64,000 bases of DNA from Xanthomonas prunicola (GCF_002846205.1 NZ_PHKV01000003.1:248001-312000), one strand, 5' to 3'; shown: positions 47,295-56,277, counted from the stretch's first letter. Numbers and translations are program-made. The notes: generated from the sequence alone by a model not told the origin.

Positions 47295-48188
47295 ATGCTA
47301 CAGATCCGCGCGTTGTCCAAGACCTACGCCAATGGCGTGCATGCGCTGCAAGGCGTCACGCTCGACATTCCCCGCGGCATGTTCGGGTTGCTCGGGCCCA
47401 ACGGCGCCGGCAAGTCCTCGCTGATGCGCACGCTGGCCACCTTGCAGGAGCCGGACGCGGGCAGCGTGACGCTGACGGACGCAGACGGCAGCAGCATCGA
47501 CGTGCTCAAGGAAAAAAACCTGTTGCGGCGCCGGCTGGGCTATCTGCCGCAGGATTTCGGCGTGTACCCGAAGGTCAGCGCGCTCGACCTGCTCGACCAT
47601 TTCGCCGTGCTCAAGGGACTCACCAACCGTGCACAGCGCAAGGAAGTGGTCGAGCGACTCTTGCAGCAGGTCAATCTATGGGACGCGCGCAAGCGCAAGC
47701 TGGGCACCTATTCCGGCGGCATGCGCCAACGCTTCGGCATTGCGCAGGCGCTGCTGGGCAACCCGCAGCTGGTCATCGTCGACGAACCCACCGCCGGGCT
47801 GGACCCGGAAGAGCGCAACCGTTTTTTGAACCTGCTGGCCGAAATCGGCGAGAACGTGGTGGTGATCCTGTCCACCCACATCGTCGAAGACGTCACCGAC
47901 CTGTGCCCGACAATGGCCATCATGAACAAGGGACAGGTGTTGCTGACCGGAAAGCCGGCCGATGCGATCGACATGCTCAACCAGCAGGTCTGGCGCAAGC
48001 AGGTCAACAAGAACACCTTGCCCGATTACGAAGCGCGCTTCACCGTCCTGTCCACGCGCCTGATCGCCGGCCATCCGGTGATCCACGTGTTCAGTGCGGG
48101 CTGTCCGGAACCGGGCTTCGAACAGGTCGCGCCCGATCTTGAGGATGTCTATTTCCAGCGCCTGCGCAAGCACGCGCTGGCTGCCTGA
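47295..48188 (+). CDS. ABC transporter ATP-binding protein
   Basis: 297 residues. Complete nucleotide-binding domain: Walker A GLLGPNGAGKSSLMRTL, Q-loop YLPQDFGVYP, signature YSGGMRQRFGIAQALLGNPQ, Walker B LVIVDEPTAGLDPEE, H-loop STHIVED. The C-terminal 80 residues (VWRKQVNKNTLPDYEARFTVLSTRL) are an accessory domain. ATG 47295 begins MLQIRALSKTYANG, the proper start of the domain. It sits 12 bases before the permease/peptidase fusion gene and must be its ATPase. Confidence 0.94.
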   Translation: MLQIRALSKTYANGVHALQGVTLDIPRGMFGLLGPNGAGKSSLMRTLATLQEPDAGSVTLTDADGSSIDVLKEKNLLRRRLGYLPQDFGVYPKVSALDLLDHFAVLKGLTNRAQRKEVVERLLQQVNLWDARKRKLGTYSGGMRQRFGIAQALLGNPQLVIVDEPTAGLDPEERNRFLNLLAEIGENVVVILSTHIVEDVTDLCPTMAIMNKGQVLLTGKPADAIDMLNQQVWRKQVNKNTLPDYEARFTVLSTRLIAGHPVIHVFSAGCPEPGFEQVAPDLEDVYFQRLRKHALAA

Positions 48189-48200
48189 CGGAGCGCGGCC

Positions 48201-51200
48201 ATGATCCTGGCGTTCCTGCGCTTCGAGCTGCGCGAACAACTGCGCTCGCCCTTTTTGTGGTTGCTGGCCGCGCTATACGCCTTGCTGGCCTTCGCCGCAC
48301 TCTCCAGCGATGCCGTACAGATCGGTGGTGGCATCGGCAATGTGCTGCGCAATGCGCCGACCGTCATCGCCAGCGTCCTGGCGATCTTCAGTCTGCTCGG
48401 TCTGCTGGTGGCTGCCTTGTTCGTCAGCAACGCGTTGCTGCGCGATTTCGAGCTGGGCACCGCCGAGCTGGTGTTCTCCACACCGGTGCGCCGCCGCGAT
48501 TACCTGGTCGGCCGCATCGGTGCGGCACTGATCGCGGGCACGGTGATGTATCTGGTGATCGCACTGGGCATGTTCGTGGCGCAGTTCATGCCGTGGATCG
48601 ACCAGGCGCGGCTGGGGCCGGTCGCGCTGCTGCCATACCTGTGGTCGCTGCTGGTGCTGGTGCTGCCCAACCTGCTGTTCACCACCGCGCTGCTGTCGGT
48701 GCTGGCGGTGACCACGCGCAGCATCCTGTGGGTCTACATCGGCGTCATCGTGTTTTTCGTGCTGTACGGCGTGAGCCGTGCGCTACTGGCCGATCTGGAC
48801 AACGTCTGGGTTGCCACGCTGTCCGATCCACTCGGCATCCGCGCACTGTCGCAGACGTTGCGCTACTGGTCAGCGGAACAACGCAACCTGCAGCTGCCCC
48901 CATTCACCGGCTACCTGCTCGCCAATCGCGCCCTGTGGCTGGGCATGAGCGGGCTGTTGTTCGCGGCGACCTTCGCACTGTTCCGCACCGAACGTAGCGG
49001 CACGCGTCGTCGACGCGGCGTGGCGCCTGCTGCATACACCAGCGCACGGGCAGCCAGCGTGCGCGTCACCACCCCCCGCCTCACCGTGACGCCAGTGTTC
49101 GCGGCCAGCACTGCCTTCCGGCAACTGCTGCGCCAGATCCGTTTCGATACGCTCGGCGTGCTGCGCAGCGCGCCGTTCGTGGTGCTGCTGATCCTGGGCC
49201 TGGCCAACTTCATTCCGACCGCGCTGTTCAATGCGCGCCTGTACGGTACCGCCGTGCTGCCGGTCACCTCGTTGATGCTGCAGGCAATGCAGAACAGCTA
49301 CAGCTTTCTGCTGATCATCGTGGTGCTGTTCTATGCCGGCGAACTGGTGTGGAAAGAACGCAGCACTCGCATCGACGGCATCACCGATGCCATGCCGATG
49401 CCGGACTGGGTACCGCTGCTCGGCAAGTTCGTCGCACTGCTGGCAGTGATCGCCAATTTCCAGCTCGCTGGCGCATTGACCTCGATCGCACTGCAACTTG
49501 GCCGCGGCTACACCACGATCGAGCCGCTGCTGTATCTCAAAACCCTGGCGCTTGGCTCGGTGCTGTATGTGCTGATGGGCGGCATGGCCCTGGTGCTGCA
49601 GGTTTTGAGCAACAACAAGTTCGTCGGCTATGCCATGTTGATGCTGGTGTTGATTGGGCAATCGGCGTTGTCGATGCTGGACTACACGCAGAACCTGTAC
49701 AACTTCGGAAGCTGGCCCAACGCGCCGTATTCGGACATGAACGGCTTCGGCCACTTCCTGCCCGGGCAGTTGTGGTTCCAGGGCTATTGGGGCGTCTTCC
49801 TGCTGGCCTTGTTGCTGCTGTCCTCGGCGTTCTGGCCACGCGGCGTCGGCCATGGACTGCGTCAGCGGGTGCGCCTGGCAGTGCAGCGCTTACGCAGCCC
49901 CACCGGCGTGGCCTTGGCGGCTAGCCTGCTTGGCGTTGCGGCGATCGGCGGTTGGCTGTACTGGAATACCAACGTGTACAACAGTTTCCTGTCGCCGGAG
50001 CAGCGCTTGGACCTGCAGGCGCGCTATGAGCGCGATTACCGCAAGTACAAGGATTTGCCGCAGCCGCGCATCATTGCCGTGGACAACCATGTCGACCTGC
50101 ACCCGGAAACGCAGTCGGTCGTGATCGATGCTACCTGGACCGTGCGTAACTCCCACAGCGCACCGATCAACGAGGTGCATATCGGCATGCAGGGCACTAC
50201 CGGCGATCGTAGTCTGGTCAAGGTGGATCTCGGCGGGCAAACGCTGATCACCCACGATAGTCCGGCAGGCTACCGCATCTATCGGTTACAGCGCCCGCTG
50301 CAACCTGGCCAGGAGCGCGTGTTCCGCTTCCGCGTGGACCAGCACCCGCATGGCCTTAGCGCCGGGCAGGCACAGACCGATCTGGTCGCCAACGGCAGCT
50401 TCTTCAATAGCCAGGTATTGCCCTGGTTCGGCTACAACAGCCAAACCGAGATCACCGACCGCAACGATCGCCGCAAGCGTGGTCTGGGCGAACCGACACG
50501 CATGCCCAGGCTGGAAGATCAGGCCGCACGCGCCAACACCTACGTCAGCGACGATGCCGATTGGCTCAGCTTCGCCAGCACCATCTGCACCGCGCCGGAC
50601 CAGATTGCGCTGGCACCCGGCTATCTGCAAAAGGAATTCCGGCAGGCGGGCAGGCGCTGCTTCCGCTACGTGATGGATCGCCCGATGCTCAACTTCTATG
50701 CGTACCTGTCGGCGCGCTGGCAGGTGCGCAAGGCTTACTACAAGAACATTCCGATCGAGATCTATTACGACTCCAAGCACCCGTACAACGTGCAACGCAT
50801 GATCGAAGGCGTGCAGAAATCGTTGGCCTATTACGAAGCCAACTTCACCCCGTACCAGCATCACCAGGTGCGCATCATCGAGTTCCCCGGCTATGCCGGA
50901 TTCGCGCAGTCGTTCGCCAATACCATTCCCTACTCCGAATCGATCGGTTTCATCGCCGACCTGCGCGACAAGGACGACATCGATTACGTGTTTTACGTCA
51001 CCGCGCATGAAGTGGCGCACCAGTGGTGGGCGCATCAGGTGATCGGTGCGAATGTGCAGGGTGCCACGCTGCTGTCCGAATCGCTGGCGCAGTACTCGGC
51101 GCTGATGGTGATGGAGCGCGAATACGGGCGCGCGCACATGCGCCGCTTCCTCAAGTACGAACTGGACCGCTACCTGGAAGGGCGCGGCGGCGAAACGATC

Positions 51201-51791
51201 GATGAGCTGCCGTTGTACCGGGTGGAGAACCAGCAATACATCCATTACCGCAAAGGGTCGCTGGCGTTCTATCGCCTGCGCGAGGAGATTGGCGAGCAGG
51301 CGCTCAATCGCGCGTTGCAGCGTTTCCTGCAGGCCAAGGCGTTTCAGCAACCACCCTACACCACCTCGGCCGAGCTGCTGCAGGCCATTCGTGCCGAGGC
51401 ACGCCCGGACCAGCAGGGAATGATCACCGACCTGTTCGAGAAGATCACCTTCTACGACAACCGTGTGGTGAGCGCACAGGCCCGCAAGCGCCCGGATGGG
51501 CGCTTCGATGTGACCGTGCAGGCGCAGGCGGCCAAGTTGCAGGCCGATGGCCGCGGCAAGGAGCATGCGGTGCCGATGGACGACTGGATCGAAGTCGGGA
51601 TCTACGGCCAGCCCGCCGGCAAGAACGCCCAGGCGCCGGTGCTGGCGCTACAGCGGCAGCACGTCACCAGCGCCACGCCCAGCGTCACCCTGACCGTCGA
51701 CGCCTTGCCCATCGAAGCTGGCTTCGATCCCGACAACAAGCTGATCGACCGGGTGCCGGACGACAATCGCAAGCGGGTGACGCTGCAATAG
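48201..51791 (+). CDS. ABC-2 permease fused to an M1-family aminopeptidase
   Basis: 1196 residues. The N-terminal half (1 to about 600) carries about twelve hydrophobic helices arranged as two ABC-2-type permease units (first MILAFLRFELREQLRSPFLWLLAALYALLAF; second from about residue 310, FRQLLRQIRFDTLGVLRSAPFVVLLILGLANF). The C-terminal half is an extracytoplasmic M1 peptidase with the zinc motif HEVAHQWWAHQ near residue 936 and the third ligand glutamate in TLLSESLAQYSA. The usual GXMEN motif of M1 enzymes is not clear upstream. Partner of the ATPase in front. Likely couples peptide export and trimming; the substrate is unknown. Confidence 0.9.
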   Translation: MILAFLRFELREQLRSPFLWLLAALYALLAFAALSSDAVQIGGGIGNVLRNAPTVIASVLAIFSLLGLLVAALFVSNALLRDFELGTAELVFSTPVRRRDYLVGRIGAALIAGTVMYLVIALGMFVAQFMPWIDQARLGPVALLPYLWSLLVLVLPNLLFTTALLSVLAVTTRSILWVYIGVIVFFVLYGVSRALLADLDNVWVATLSDPLGIRALSQTLRYWSAEQRNLQLPPFTGYLLANRALWLGMSGLLFAATFALFRTERSGTRRRRGVAPAAYTSARAASVRVTTPRLTVTPVFAASTAFRQLLRQIRFDTLGVLRSAPFVVLLILGLANFIPTALFNARLYGTAVLPVTSLMLQAMQNSYSFLLIIVVLFYAGELVWKERSTRIDGITDAMPMPDWVPLLGKFVALLAVIANFQLAGALTSIALQLGRGYTTIEPLLYLKTLALGSVLYVLMGGMALVLQVLSNNKFVGYAMLMLVLIGQSALSMLDYTQNLYNFGSWPNAPYSDMNGFGHFLPGQLWFQGYWGVFLLALLLLSSAFWPRGVGHGLRQRVRLAVQRLRSPTGVALAASLLGVAAIGGWLYWNTNVYNSFLSPEQRLDLQARYERDYRKYKDLPQPRIIAVDNHVDLHPETQSVVIDATWTVRNSHSAPINEVHIGMQGTTGDRSLVKVDLGGQTLITHDSPAGYRIYRLQRPLQPGQERVFRFRVDQHPHGLSAGQAQTDLVANGSFFNSQVLPWFGYNSQTEITDRNDRRKRGLGEPTRMPRLEDQAARANTYVSDDADWLSFASTICTAPDQIALAPGYLQKEFRQAGRRCFRYVMDRPMLNFYAYLSARWQVRKAYYKNIPIEIYYDSKHPYNVQRMIEGVQKSLAYYEANFTPYQHHQVRIIEFPGYAGFAQSFANTIPYSESIGFIADLRDKDDIDYVFYVTAHEVAHQWWAHQVIGANVQGATLLSESLAQYSALMVMEREYGRAHMRRFLKYELDRYLEGRGGETIDELPLYRVENQQYIHYRKGSLAFYRLREEIGEQALNRALQRFLQAKAFQQPPYTTSAELLQAIRAEARPDQQGMITDLFEKITFYDNRVVSAQARKRPDGRFDVTVQAQAAKLQADGRGKEHAVPMDDWIEVGIYGQPAGKNAQAPVLALQRQHVTSATPSVTLTVDALPIEAGFDPDNKLIDRVPDDNRKRVTLQ

Positions 51792-52190
51792 CGGGCGATC
51801 GCGGTCGCTGGCCGGTGATCGCTGGTCGGCCAGGACCGGCGATGCGCACAGCCAACCACTGCAAGCGAGCCGAACAAGTCCGCGACCGCCGAGGTGACGA
51901 CGCGCCCTGCGCGCGCGTCATCGACCCGGTCGCAGCGAACGGACTGCATTCACTCGTGCTACCGGATGTGCGACAACGCACGTCGCACGACGGGATTTGC
52001 CCACTTAGCGCCGGCCCGCAAGCGGTCAGCCTGCGCAGCCGGCGTTCTCAGCGGGAGCGGCGCAGCTGCGGCACCGCAGCTGCGCGGCATGAACGCATCC
52101 CGCAGCGCGTCTTTCCCGCACCATACCCCACGGTATACATTCGCCATCAGGCCGCCGACGGCGGCCACAGCAATCCCTGGGAGGGGACAC
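51792..52190. other. Intergenic region with a perfect palindrome
   Basis: About 400 bases without a recognisable gene between the fusion permease and the DUF2147 gene. At 52060-52085 is a perfect 12-bp inverted repeat GCGCAGCTGCGG / CCGCAGCTGCGC separated by two bases, without a T-run. The ribosome site GGGAGGGGACAC of the next gene is at the right edge. Confidence 0.55.
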
Positions 52191-52640
52191 ATGCGCAAGA
52201 CCTTCAAGACCTTGATGGTGGCACTGCCGCTGGCCGCCGCCTCGCTGCTGGCCCAGGCGTCCGATTCGCCGGTGGGCCGCTGGAAGACCATCGACGACGA
52301 GACCGGCAAGCCCAAGTCGGTGGTGCAGATCGAACAGGCCACCAACGGCACGCTGAGCGGCAAGGTGGTCGAGATCCTGCAGTCCAACCATGGGCCCAAC
52401 CCGACCTGCGACAAGTGCGATGGCGCGCTGAAGGGCAAGCCGATCAAGGGCATGACCATCCTGTGGGGCCTCAAGGCCGACGGCACTGCCGTATGGGATG
52501 GTGGCTCGGTGCTGGACCCGGCCAAGGGCAAGACCTACAAGGCCAAGATCACCTTGACCGACGGCGGCAAGAAGCTGCAGATGCGCGGTTATATCGGCAT
52601 CGAAGCGCTGGGCCGTACTCAGACCTGGGTGCGTGAGTAG
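52191..52640 (+). CDS. DUF2147 family exported protein
   Basis: 149 residues. Signal peptide MRKTFKTLMVALPLAAASLLAQA, then the DUF2147 domain: SPVGRWKTIDDETGKPKSVVQI, GTLSGKVVEIL, CDKCDGALKGKPIKGMTILWGLK, WDGGSVLDPAKGKTYKAKI and LQMRGYIGIEALGRTQTWVR. The two cysteines in CDKC are typical. Periplasmic, small beta-rich, function unknown. The start has an excellent ribosome site (GGGAGGGGACAC). A terminator follows 40 bases later. Confidence 0.92.
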   Translation: MRKTFKTLMVALPLAAASLLAQASDSPVGRWKTIDDETGKPKSVVQIEQATNGTLSGKVVEILQSNHGPNPTCDKCDGALKGKPIKGMTILWGLKADGTAVWDGGSVLDPAKGKTYKAKITLTDGGKKLQMRGYIGIEALGRTQTWVRE

Positions 52641-52672
52641 TCGGGAATCGGGAATCGGGATTGGGGAATCGG
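52641..52672 (+). repeat. Dispersed repeat copy after DUF2147 gene
   Basis: TCGGGAATCGGGAATCGGG continuing into ATTGGGGAATCGG immediately after the stop codon. An oppositely oriented set lies at 52785-52834, on the other side of the terminator. Confidence 0.75.
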
Positions 52673-52680
52673 TAAGAGCA

Positions 52681-52704
52681 GGCGCCCGTGAGGGCGCCTT
52701 TTTT
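52681..52704 (+). terminator. Terminator after the DUF2147 gene
   Basis: GGCGCCC-GTGA-GGGCGCC followed by TTTTTT: a 7-bp GC stem, 4-base loop and a good T-run. Confidence 0.9.
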
Positions 52705-52784
52705 GCGTGTGTCCATCCTGACGTTACATGCGCGGCCAACACCTGCGCGCCTCGACAACACGGCCGCATGACCCTAGCTTTGAC

Positions 52785-52834
52785 CGATTCCCCAATCCCG
52801 ACTCCCGATTTCCAGCCCCAATCCCGGCTCCCGA
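52785..52834 (-). repeat. Dispersed repeat copies upstream of metG
   Basis: Three successive units of the CGATTCCCCAATCCCGACTC / CCAATCCCGGCTCCCGAC type, in the opposite orientation to the copy at 52641. They end 40 bases before the metG ATG, next to GATAAT (52842-52847), which may be a -10 element for metG. Confidence 0.65.
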
Positions 52835-52873
52835 CTAATGCGATAATCGGCTGTCCCCCGCATTACGCCTGCC

Positions 52874-54964
52874 ATGACCCGCACCGCACTTGTCACCACC
52901 GCTTTGCCGTATGCCAACGGCCCGCTGCATCTTGGCCATCTGGTCGGCTATATCCAGGCCGATATCTGGGTGCGCGCGCGCAGGTTGCGCGGCGACAAGA
53001 CCTGGTTCGTCTGCGCCGACGACACCCATGGCACGCCGATCATGCTGGCGGCCGAGAAGGCCGGTGTGACCCCGGAAGCCTTCATCGCCAACATCCAGGC
53101 CAGCCATGAGCGCGATTTCGCCGCGTTCGGGGTGACCTTCGACCATTACGACTCGACCAATTCGCCGGTCAACCGCGAGCTGACCGAGGCCTTCTACACC
53201 AAGCTGGAGGCGGCCGGCCACATCAGCCGCCGCTCGGTGGCGCAGTTCTACGACCCGGCCAAGGGCATGTTCCTGCCGGACCGCTACATCAAGGGCATCT
53301 GCCCCAACTGCGGCAGCGCCGACCAGTACGGCGACAACTGCGAAGTCTGCGGTGCCACCTACGCGCCAACCGAGTTGAAGGAGCCCAAATCGGTGATTTC
53401 CGGTGCCACGCCGGAGCTGCGCGATTCGGAGCATTTCTTCTTCGAGGTGGGCCATTTCGACGGTTTCCTGCGCGAGTGGCTGGCCGGCGACGTGGCATTG
53501 CCGGGCGTCAAGGCCAAGCTCAAGGAATGGCTGGATACCGAAGGCGGCCTGCGCGCCTGGGACATCTCGCGCGATGCGCCGTATTTCGGCTTCCAGATTC
53601 CCGGCCAGCCGGGCAAGTATTTCTACGTGTGGCTGGATGCGCCGATCGGCTACCTGTGCAGCTTCAAGACGCTGTGCGCGCAGATGGGCGAAGACTTCGA
53701 CGCGCACTTGGTGGCCGGCACGCAGACCGAACTGCATCACTTCATCGGCAAGGACATCGTCAATTTCCACGGCCTGTTCTGGCCGGCGGTGCTGCACGGC
53801 ACCGGCCACCGCGCGCCGACGCGCCTGCACGTCAACGGCTATCTGACCGTGGACGGCGCCAAGATGTCCAAGTCGCGCGGCACCTTCGTGATGGCGCGGA
53901 CCTTCCTGGACGTCGGCCTGGAGCCGGAGGCGCTGCGCTATTACTTCGCGGCCAAGTCCTCCGGCGGCGTGGACGACCTGGACCTCAACCTGGGCGATTT
54001 CATTGCGCGGGTGAATGCCGATCTGGTCGGCAAGTTCGTCAACCTGGCCAGCCGCTGTGCGGGCTTCATCGGCAAGCGCTTCGACGGCAAGCTGGCCGAA
54101 GCGCTGCCCGATCCGGCGCAGTACGAACGCTTCGTCGCCGCGTTGGCGCCGATCCGCGAAGCCTACGAGCGCAACGACGCGGCCAGCGCGATCCGCCAGA
54201 CCATGGCGCTGGCCGACGAGGCCAACAAGTACATCGACGACACCAAGCCGTGGGTGATCGCCAAGCAGGAGGGCGCCGACGCGCAGCTGCAAGCGGTGTG
54301 CACGCAGGGCCTGAACCTGTTCCGGATCCTGGTTGCGGCACTCAAGCCGATCCTGCCGCGCACCTGTGCCGAGGCCGAGGCCTTCCTGTCGGCGCCCATG
54401 ACCAGTTGGGAAGACGTGGAGCGCCCGCTCACGGCGCACACGATCCAGCCCTACACTGCCCTGTTCACCCGTATCGACCCCAAATTGATCGACGCCATGA
54501 CCGACGCTTCAAAAGACACCATGGCCGCACCTGCGGCACCCGCTGCGGCCACCGTCAGCGCTGCAAAGGTGGCCAACACCGATGCAAAAGCGGCCACGCC
54601 GGCCAATCCCCTGGCCTCCGTTTCGCATCCAGGTCTTATTGGCATGGACGATTTCGCCAAGCTCGACCTGCGTATCGGCAAGGTGCTGGTGTGCGAATTC
54701 GTGGAAGGCTCCGACAAGCTGCTGCGCTTCGAGCTGGATGCCGGCGACTTGGGCAAGCGACAGATCTTTTCGGGCATCCGCGCCAGCTACGGCGAGCCGG
54801 ACACCTTGGTCGGCCGCAGCGTGGTATTCATCGCCAACCTGGCCCCGCGCAAGATGCGCTTCGGCATCAGCGAAGGCATGATCCTGTCGGCCGGTTTCGA
54901 CGGCGGCGCCCTGGCGCTGCTGGATGCCGACAGCGGCGCCCAGCCGGGCATGCCTGTGCGGTGA
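52874..54964 (+). CDS. metG: Methionyl-tRNA synthetase
   Basis: 696 residues, homodimeric type with C-terminal extension. Class I signatures: TALPYANGPLHLGHLVGYIQADIWVRA (HIGH equivalent HLGH), zinc-binding cysteines in CPNCGSADQYGDNCEVCGATY, and KMSKS in AKMSKSRGTFV. After the anticodon-binding domain there is an Ala/Thr-rich linker (APAAPAAATVSAAKVAN) and the tRNA-binding OB domain DFAKLDLRIGKVLVCEFVEGSDKLLRFELD. Start MTRTALVTTALPYANG is conserved. Confidence 0.98.
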   Translation: MTRTALVTTALPYANGPLHLGHLVGYIQADIWVRARRLRGDKTWFVCADDTHGTPIMLAAEKAGVTPEAFIANIQASHERDFAAFGVTFDHYDSTNSPVNRELTEAFYTKLEAAGHISRRSVAQFYDPAKGMFLPDRYIKGICPNCGSADQYGDNCEVCGATYAPTELKEPKSVISGATPELRDSEHFFFEVGHFDGFLREWLAGDVALPGVKAKLKEWLDTEGGLRAWDISRDAPYFGFQIPGQPGKYFYVWLDAPIGYLCSFKTLCAQMGEDFDAHLVAGTQTELHHFIGKDIVNFHGLFWPAVLHGTGHRAPTRLHVNGYLTVDGAKMSKSRGTFVMARTFLDVGLEPEALRYYFAAKSSGGVDDLDLNLGDFIARVNADLVGKFVNLASRCAGFIGKRFDGKLAEALPDPAQYERFVAALAPIREAYERNDAASAIRQTMALADEANKYIDDTKPWVIAKQEGADAQLQAVCTQGLNLFRILVAALKPILPRTCAEAEAFLSAPMTSWEDVERPLTAHTIQPYTALFTRIDPKLIDAMTDASKDTMAAPAAPAAATVSAAKVANTDAKAATPANPLASVSHPGLIGMDDFAKLDLRIGKVLVCEFVEGSDKLLRFELDAGDLGKRQIFSGIRASYGEPDTLVGRSVVFIANLAPRKMRFGISEGMILSAGFDGGALALLDADSGAQPGMPVR

Positions 54965-54979
54965 CGCGGAATTGGAAAT

Positions 54980-54996
54980 GCGGGAATCGGGAATCG
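54980..54996 (+). repeat. Dispersed repeat copy after metG
   Basis: GCGGGAATCGGGAATCG, 16 bases after the metG stop. An inverted partner lies at 55217-55256. Confidence 0.65.
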
Positions 54997-55043
54997 TAGA
55001 AGCCAGAGCTGATTGTTGAGGGAGGCCTGACCCGCGTACTTGG

Positions 55044-55191
55044 CGCGTCCCCTCATCCGCCCCTGCGGGGCACCTTCTCCCGCACGCGGGAGAAGGAGAT
55101 AGATCGACGCTGTAGTAGCCCCTCTCCCGCAAGCGCGAGAAGGAGATAGATCGACGCTGTAGTAGCCCCTCTCCCACCTGCGGGAGAGGGG
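55044..55191. repeat. 47-bp tandem repeat with hairpins
   Basis: Two nearly identical 47-base units (55091-55137 and 55138-55184), each starting AGAAGGAGATAGATCGACGC and ending in a CCCCTCTCCC segment, preceded by a partial related unit from 55044. Each junction can fold: CTTCTCCCGC/GCGGGAGAAG around 55073-55096 and CCCCTCTCCC/GGGAGAGGGG at 55166-55191. It lies between metG and the HAD gene and has no coding appearance. Confidence 0.8.
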
Positions 55192-55216
55192 AACAAACCA
55201 GTCACCGTGCTTTTGA

Positions 55217-55256
55217 CCAATCCCCAATCCCCAATCTCGACTCCCCAATTCCCGCC
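55217..55256 (-). repeat. Dispersed repeat copies upstream of the HAD gene
   Basis: CCAATCCCCAATCCCCAATC followed by TCGACTCCCCAATTCCCGCC, opposite in orientation to the copy after metG, ending 4 bases before the HAD start codon. The ribosome site of the HAD gene therefore lies within the repeat. Confidence 0.65.
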
Positions 55257-55260
55257 TCTC

Positions 55261-55851
55261 ATGCACCTAGCACTGTTCGACTTCGACCACACCATCACCA
55301 CCTGCGACACCTATGGGCGTTTCCTGCGCAAGGTGGCAACGCCTGCGCAGGTGGCGGCGGCGAAGTGGCAGGTGGGACCGTGGGTGCTGGGCTATCGGAT
55401 GGGCGTGGTGTCCGCAGCAACCTTGCGCGCGCGGGTGACGCGACGGGTCTTCAGCGGCCGCTTGCTGGATGACATCGCCGCGCTTGGTGTCGAGTATGCG
55501 CGCACCACGCTGCCGGGCGTGCTGCGTGCAGAGATGATGCAGCGCATCGACTGGCACCAGGCGCAGGGGCATGAGGTGGTGCTGGTGTCCGGCTCGCTGG
55601 ATCTGTATCTGCAGCCGTGGTGCACACAGCATGGGCTGTCGCTGATCTGCAACCGGCTGGACCACAACGACGGCCGCCTGAGCGGACGGTATGCCGACAG
55701 CGATTGCGGACCGCACAAGGCCGCGCAGATCCGCGCGCGCTATGACCTGTCGCAGTACGACTGCGTGCACGCCTACGGCGACAGCCGCGAAGACAAGCCG
55801 ATGCTGGCACTGGCGCAACAGCGCTGGTATCGCGGCAATCCGCTGCACTGA
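55261..55851 (+). CDS. HAD-IB family phosphatase
   Basis: 196 residues. HAD motif I FDFDHTITTCDTYGRFLR (nucleophile Asp in FDFDHT), motif II LVSGSLDLYLQPW, motif III region with lysine GPHKAAQI, motif IV YGDSREDKPMLALA. This matches the SerB/HAD-IB group acting on small phosphomonoesters or phospholipid-derived substrates. ATG 55261 gives the motif directly at the N-terminus; no Shine-Dalgarno is visible because the upstream bases are repeat sequence. It ends 6 bases before rnfB. Confidence 0.9.
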   Translation: MHLALFDFDHTITTCDTYGRFLRKVATPAQVAAAKWQVGPWVLGYRMGVVSAATLRARVTRRVFSGRLLDDIAALGVEYARTTLPGVLRAEMMQRIDWHQAQGHEVVLVSGSLDLYLQPWCTQHGLSLICNRLDHNDGRLSGRYADSDCGPHKAAQIRARYDLSQYDCVHAYGDSREDKPMLALAQQRWYRGNPLH

Positions 55852-55857
55852 TCGCAT

Positions 55858-56277
55858 ATGCCCGTCCCCACGCCCCCCCTGGTCGAACGTCTCGACCGCC
55901 TGCTGCCACAGACCCAATGCGGTCAATGCGGCTACGACGGCTGCCGCCCCTATGCGCAGGCCATGGCCGACGGACTGGCCGACGTCGACCACTGCCCGCC
56001 CGGCGGCGATGCGGGCGCACGTGCCCTGGCGCAGGTGCTGGAGGTACCGGCGCGCCCCTTCGATCGCAGCCGCGGCGCGCACAAATCGCCACAGGTCGCC
56101 TGGATTGTGGAAGCCGATTGCATCGGCTGCACCAAGTGCATCCAGGCCTGCCCGGTAGATGCCATCGTCGGCGGGGCCAAGCACATGCACACGGTGATCG
56201 CGCCGCTGTGCACCGGCTGCGAGCTATGCCTGCCGGCCTGCCCGGTGGATTGCATCGTGCTGCACCCAGCCGGCTGA
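55858..56277 (+). CDS. rnfB: RnfB-like iron-sulfur protein, short and soluble
   Basis: 139 residues. It contains the Fes-type four-cysteine domain ([24 protein letters not shown]...CPPGG) followed by two 4Fe-4S ferredoxin motifs ([16 protein letters not shown] and [16 protein letters not shown]). This is the RnfB core, but the N-terminal membrane helix of true RnfB (about 190 residues) is missing and no other rnf genes flank it. In pseudomonads rnf genes lie near metG, so this may be a retained single member. An electron-carrier role is inferred. Confidence 0.85.
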   Translation: MPVPTPPLVERLDRLLPQTQCGQCGYDGCRPYAQAMADGLADVDHCPPGGDAGARALAQVLEVPARPFDRSRGAHKSPQVAWIVEADCIGCTKCIQACPVDAIVGGAKHMHTVIAPLCTGCELCLPACPVDCIVLHPAG

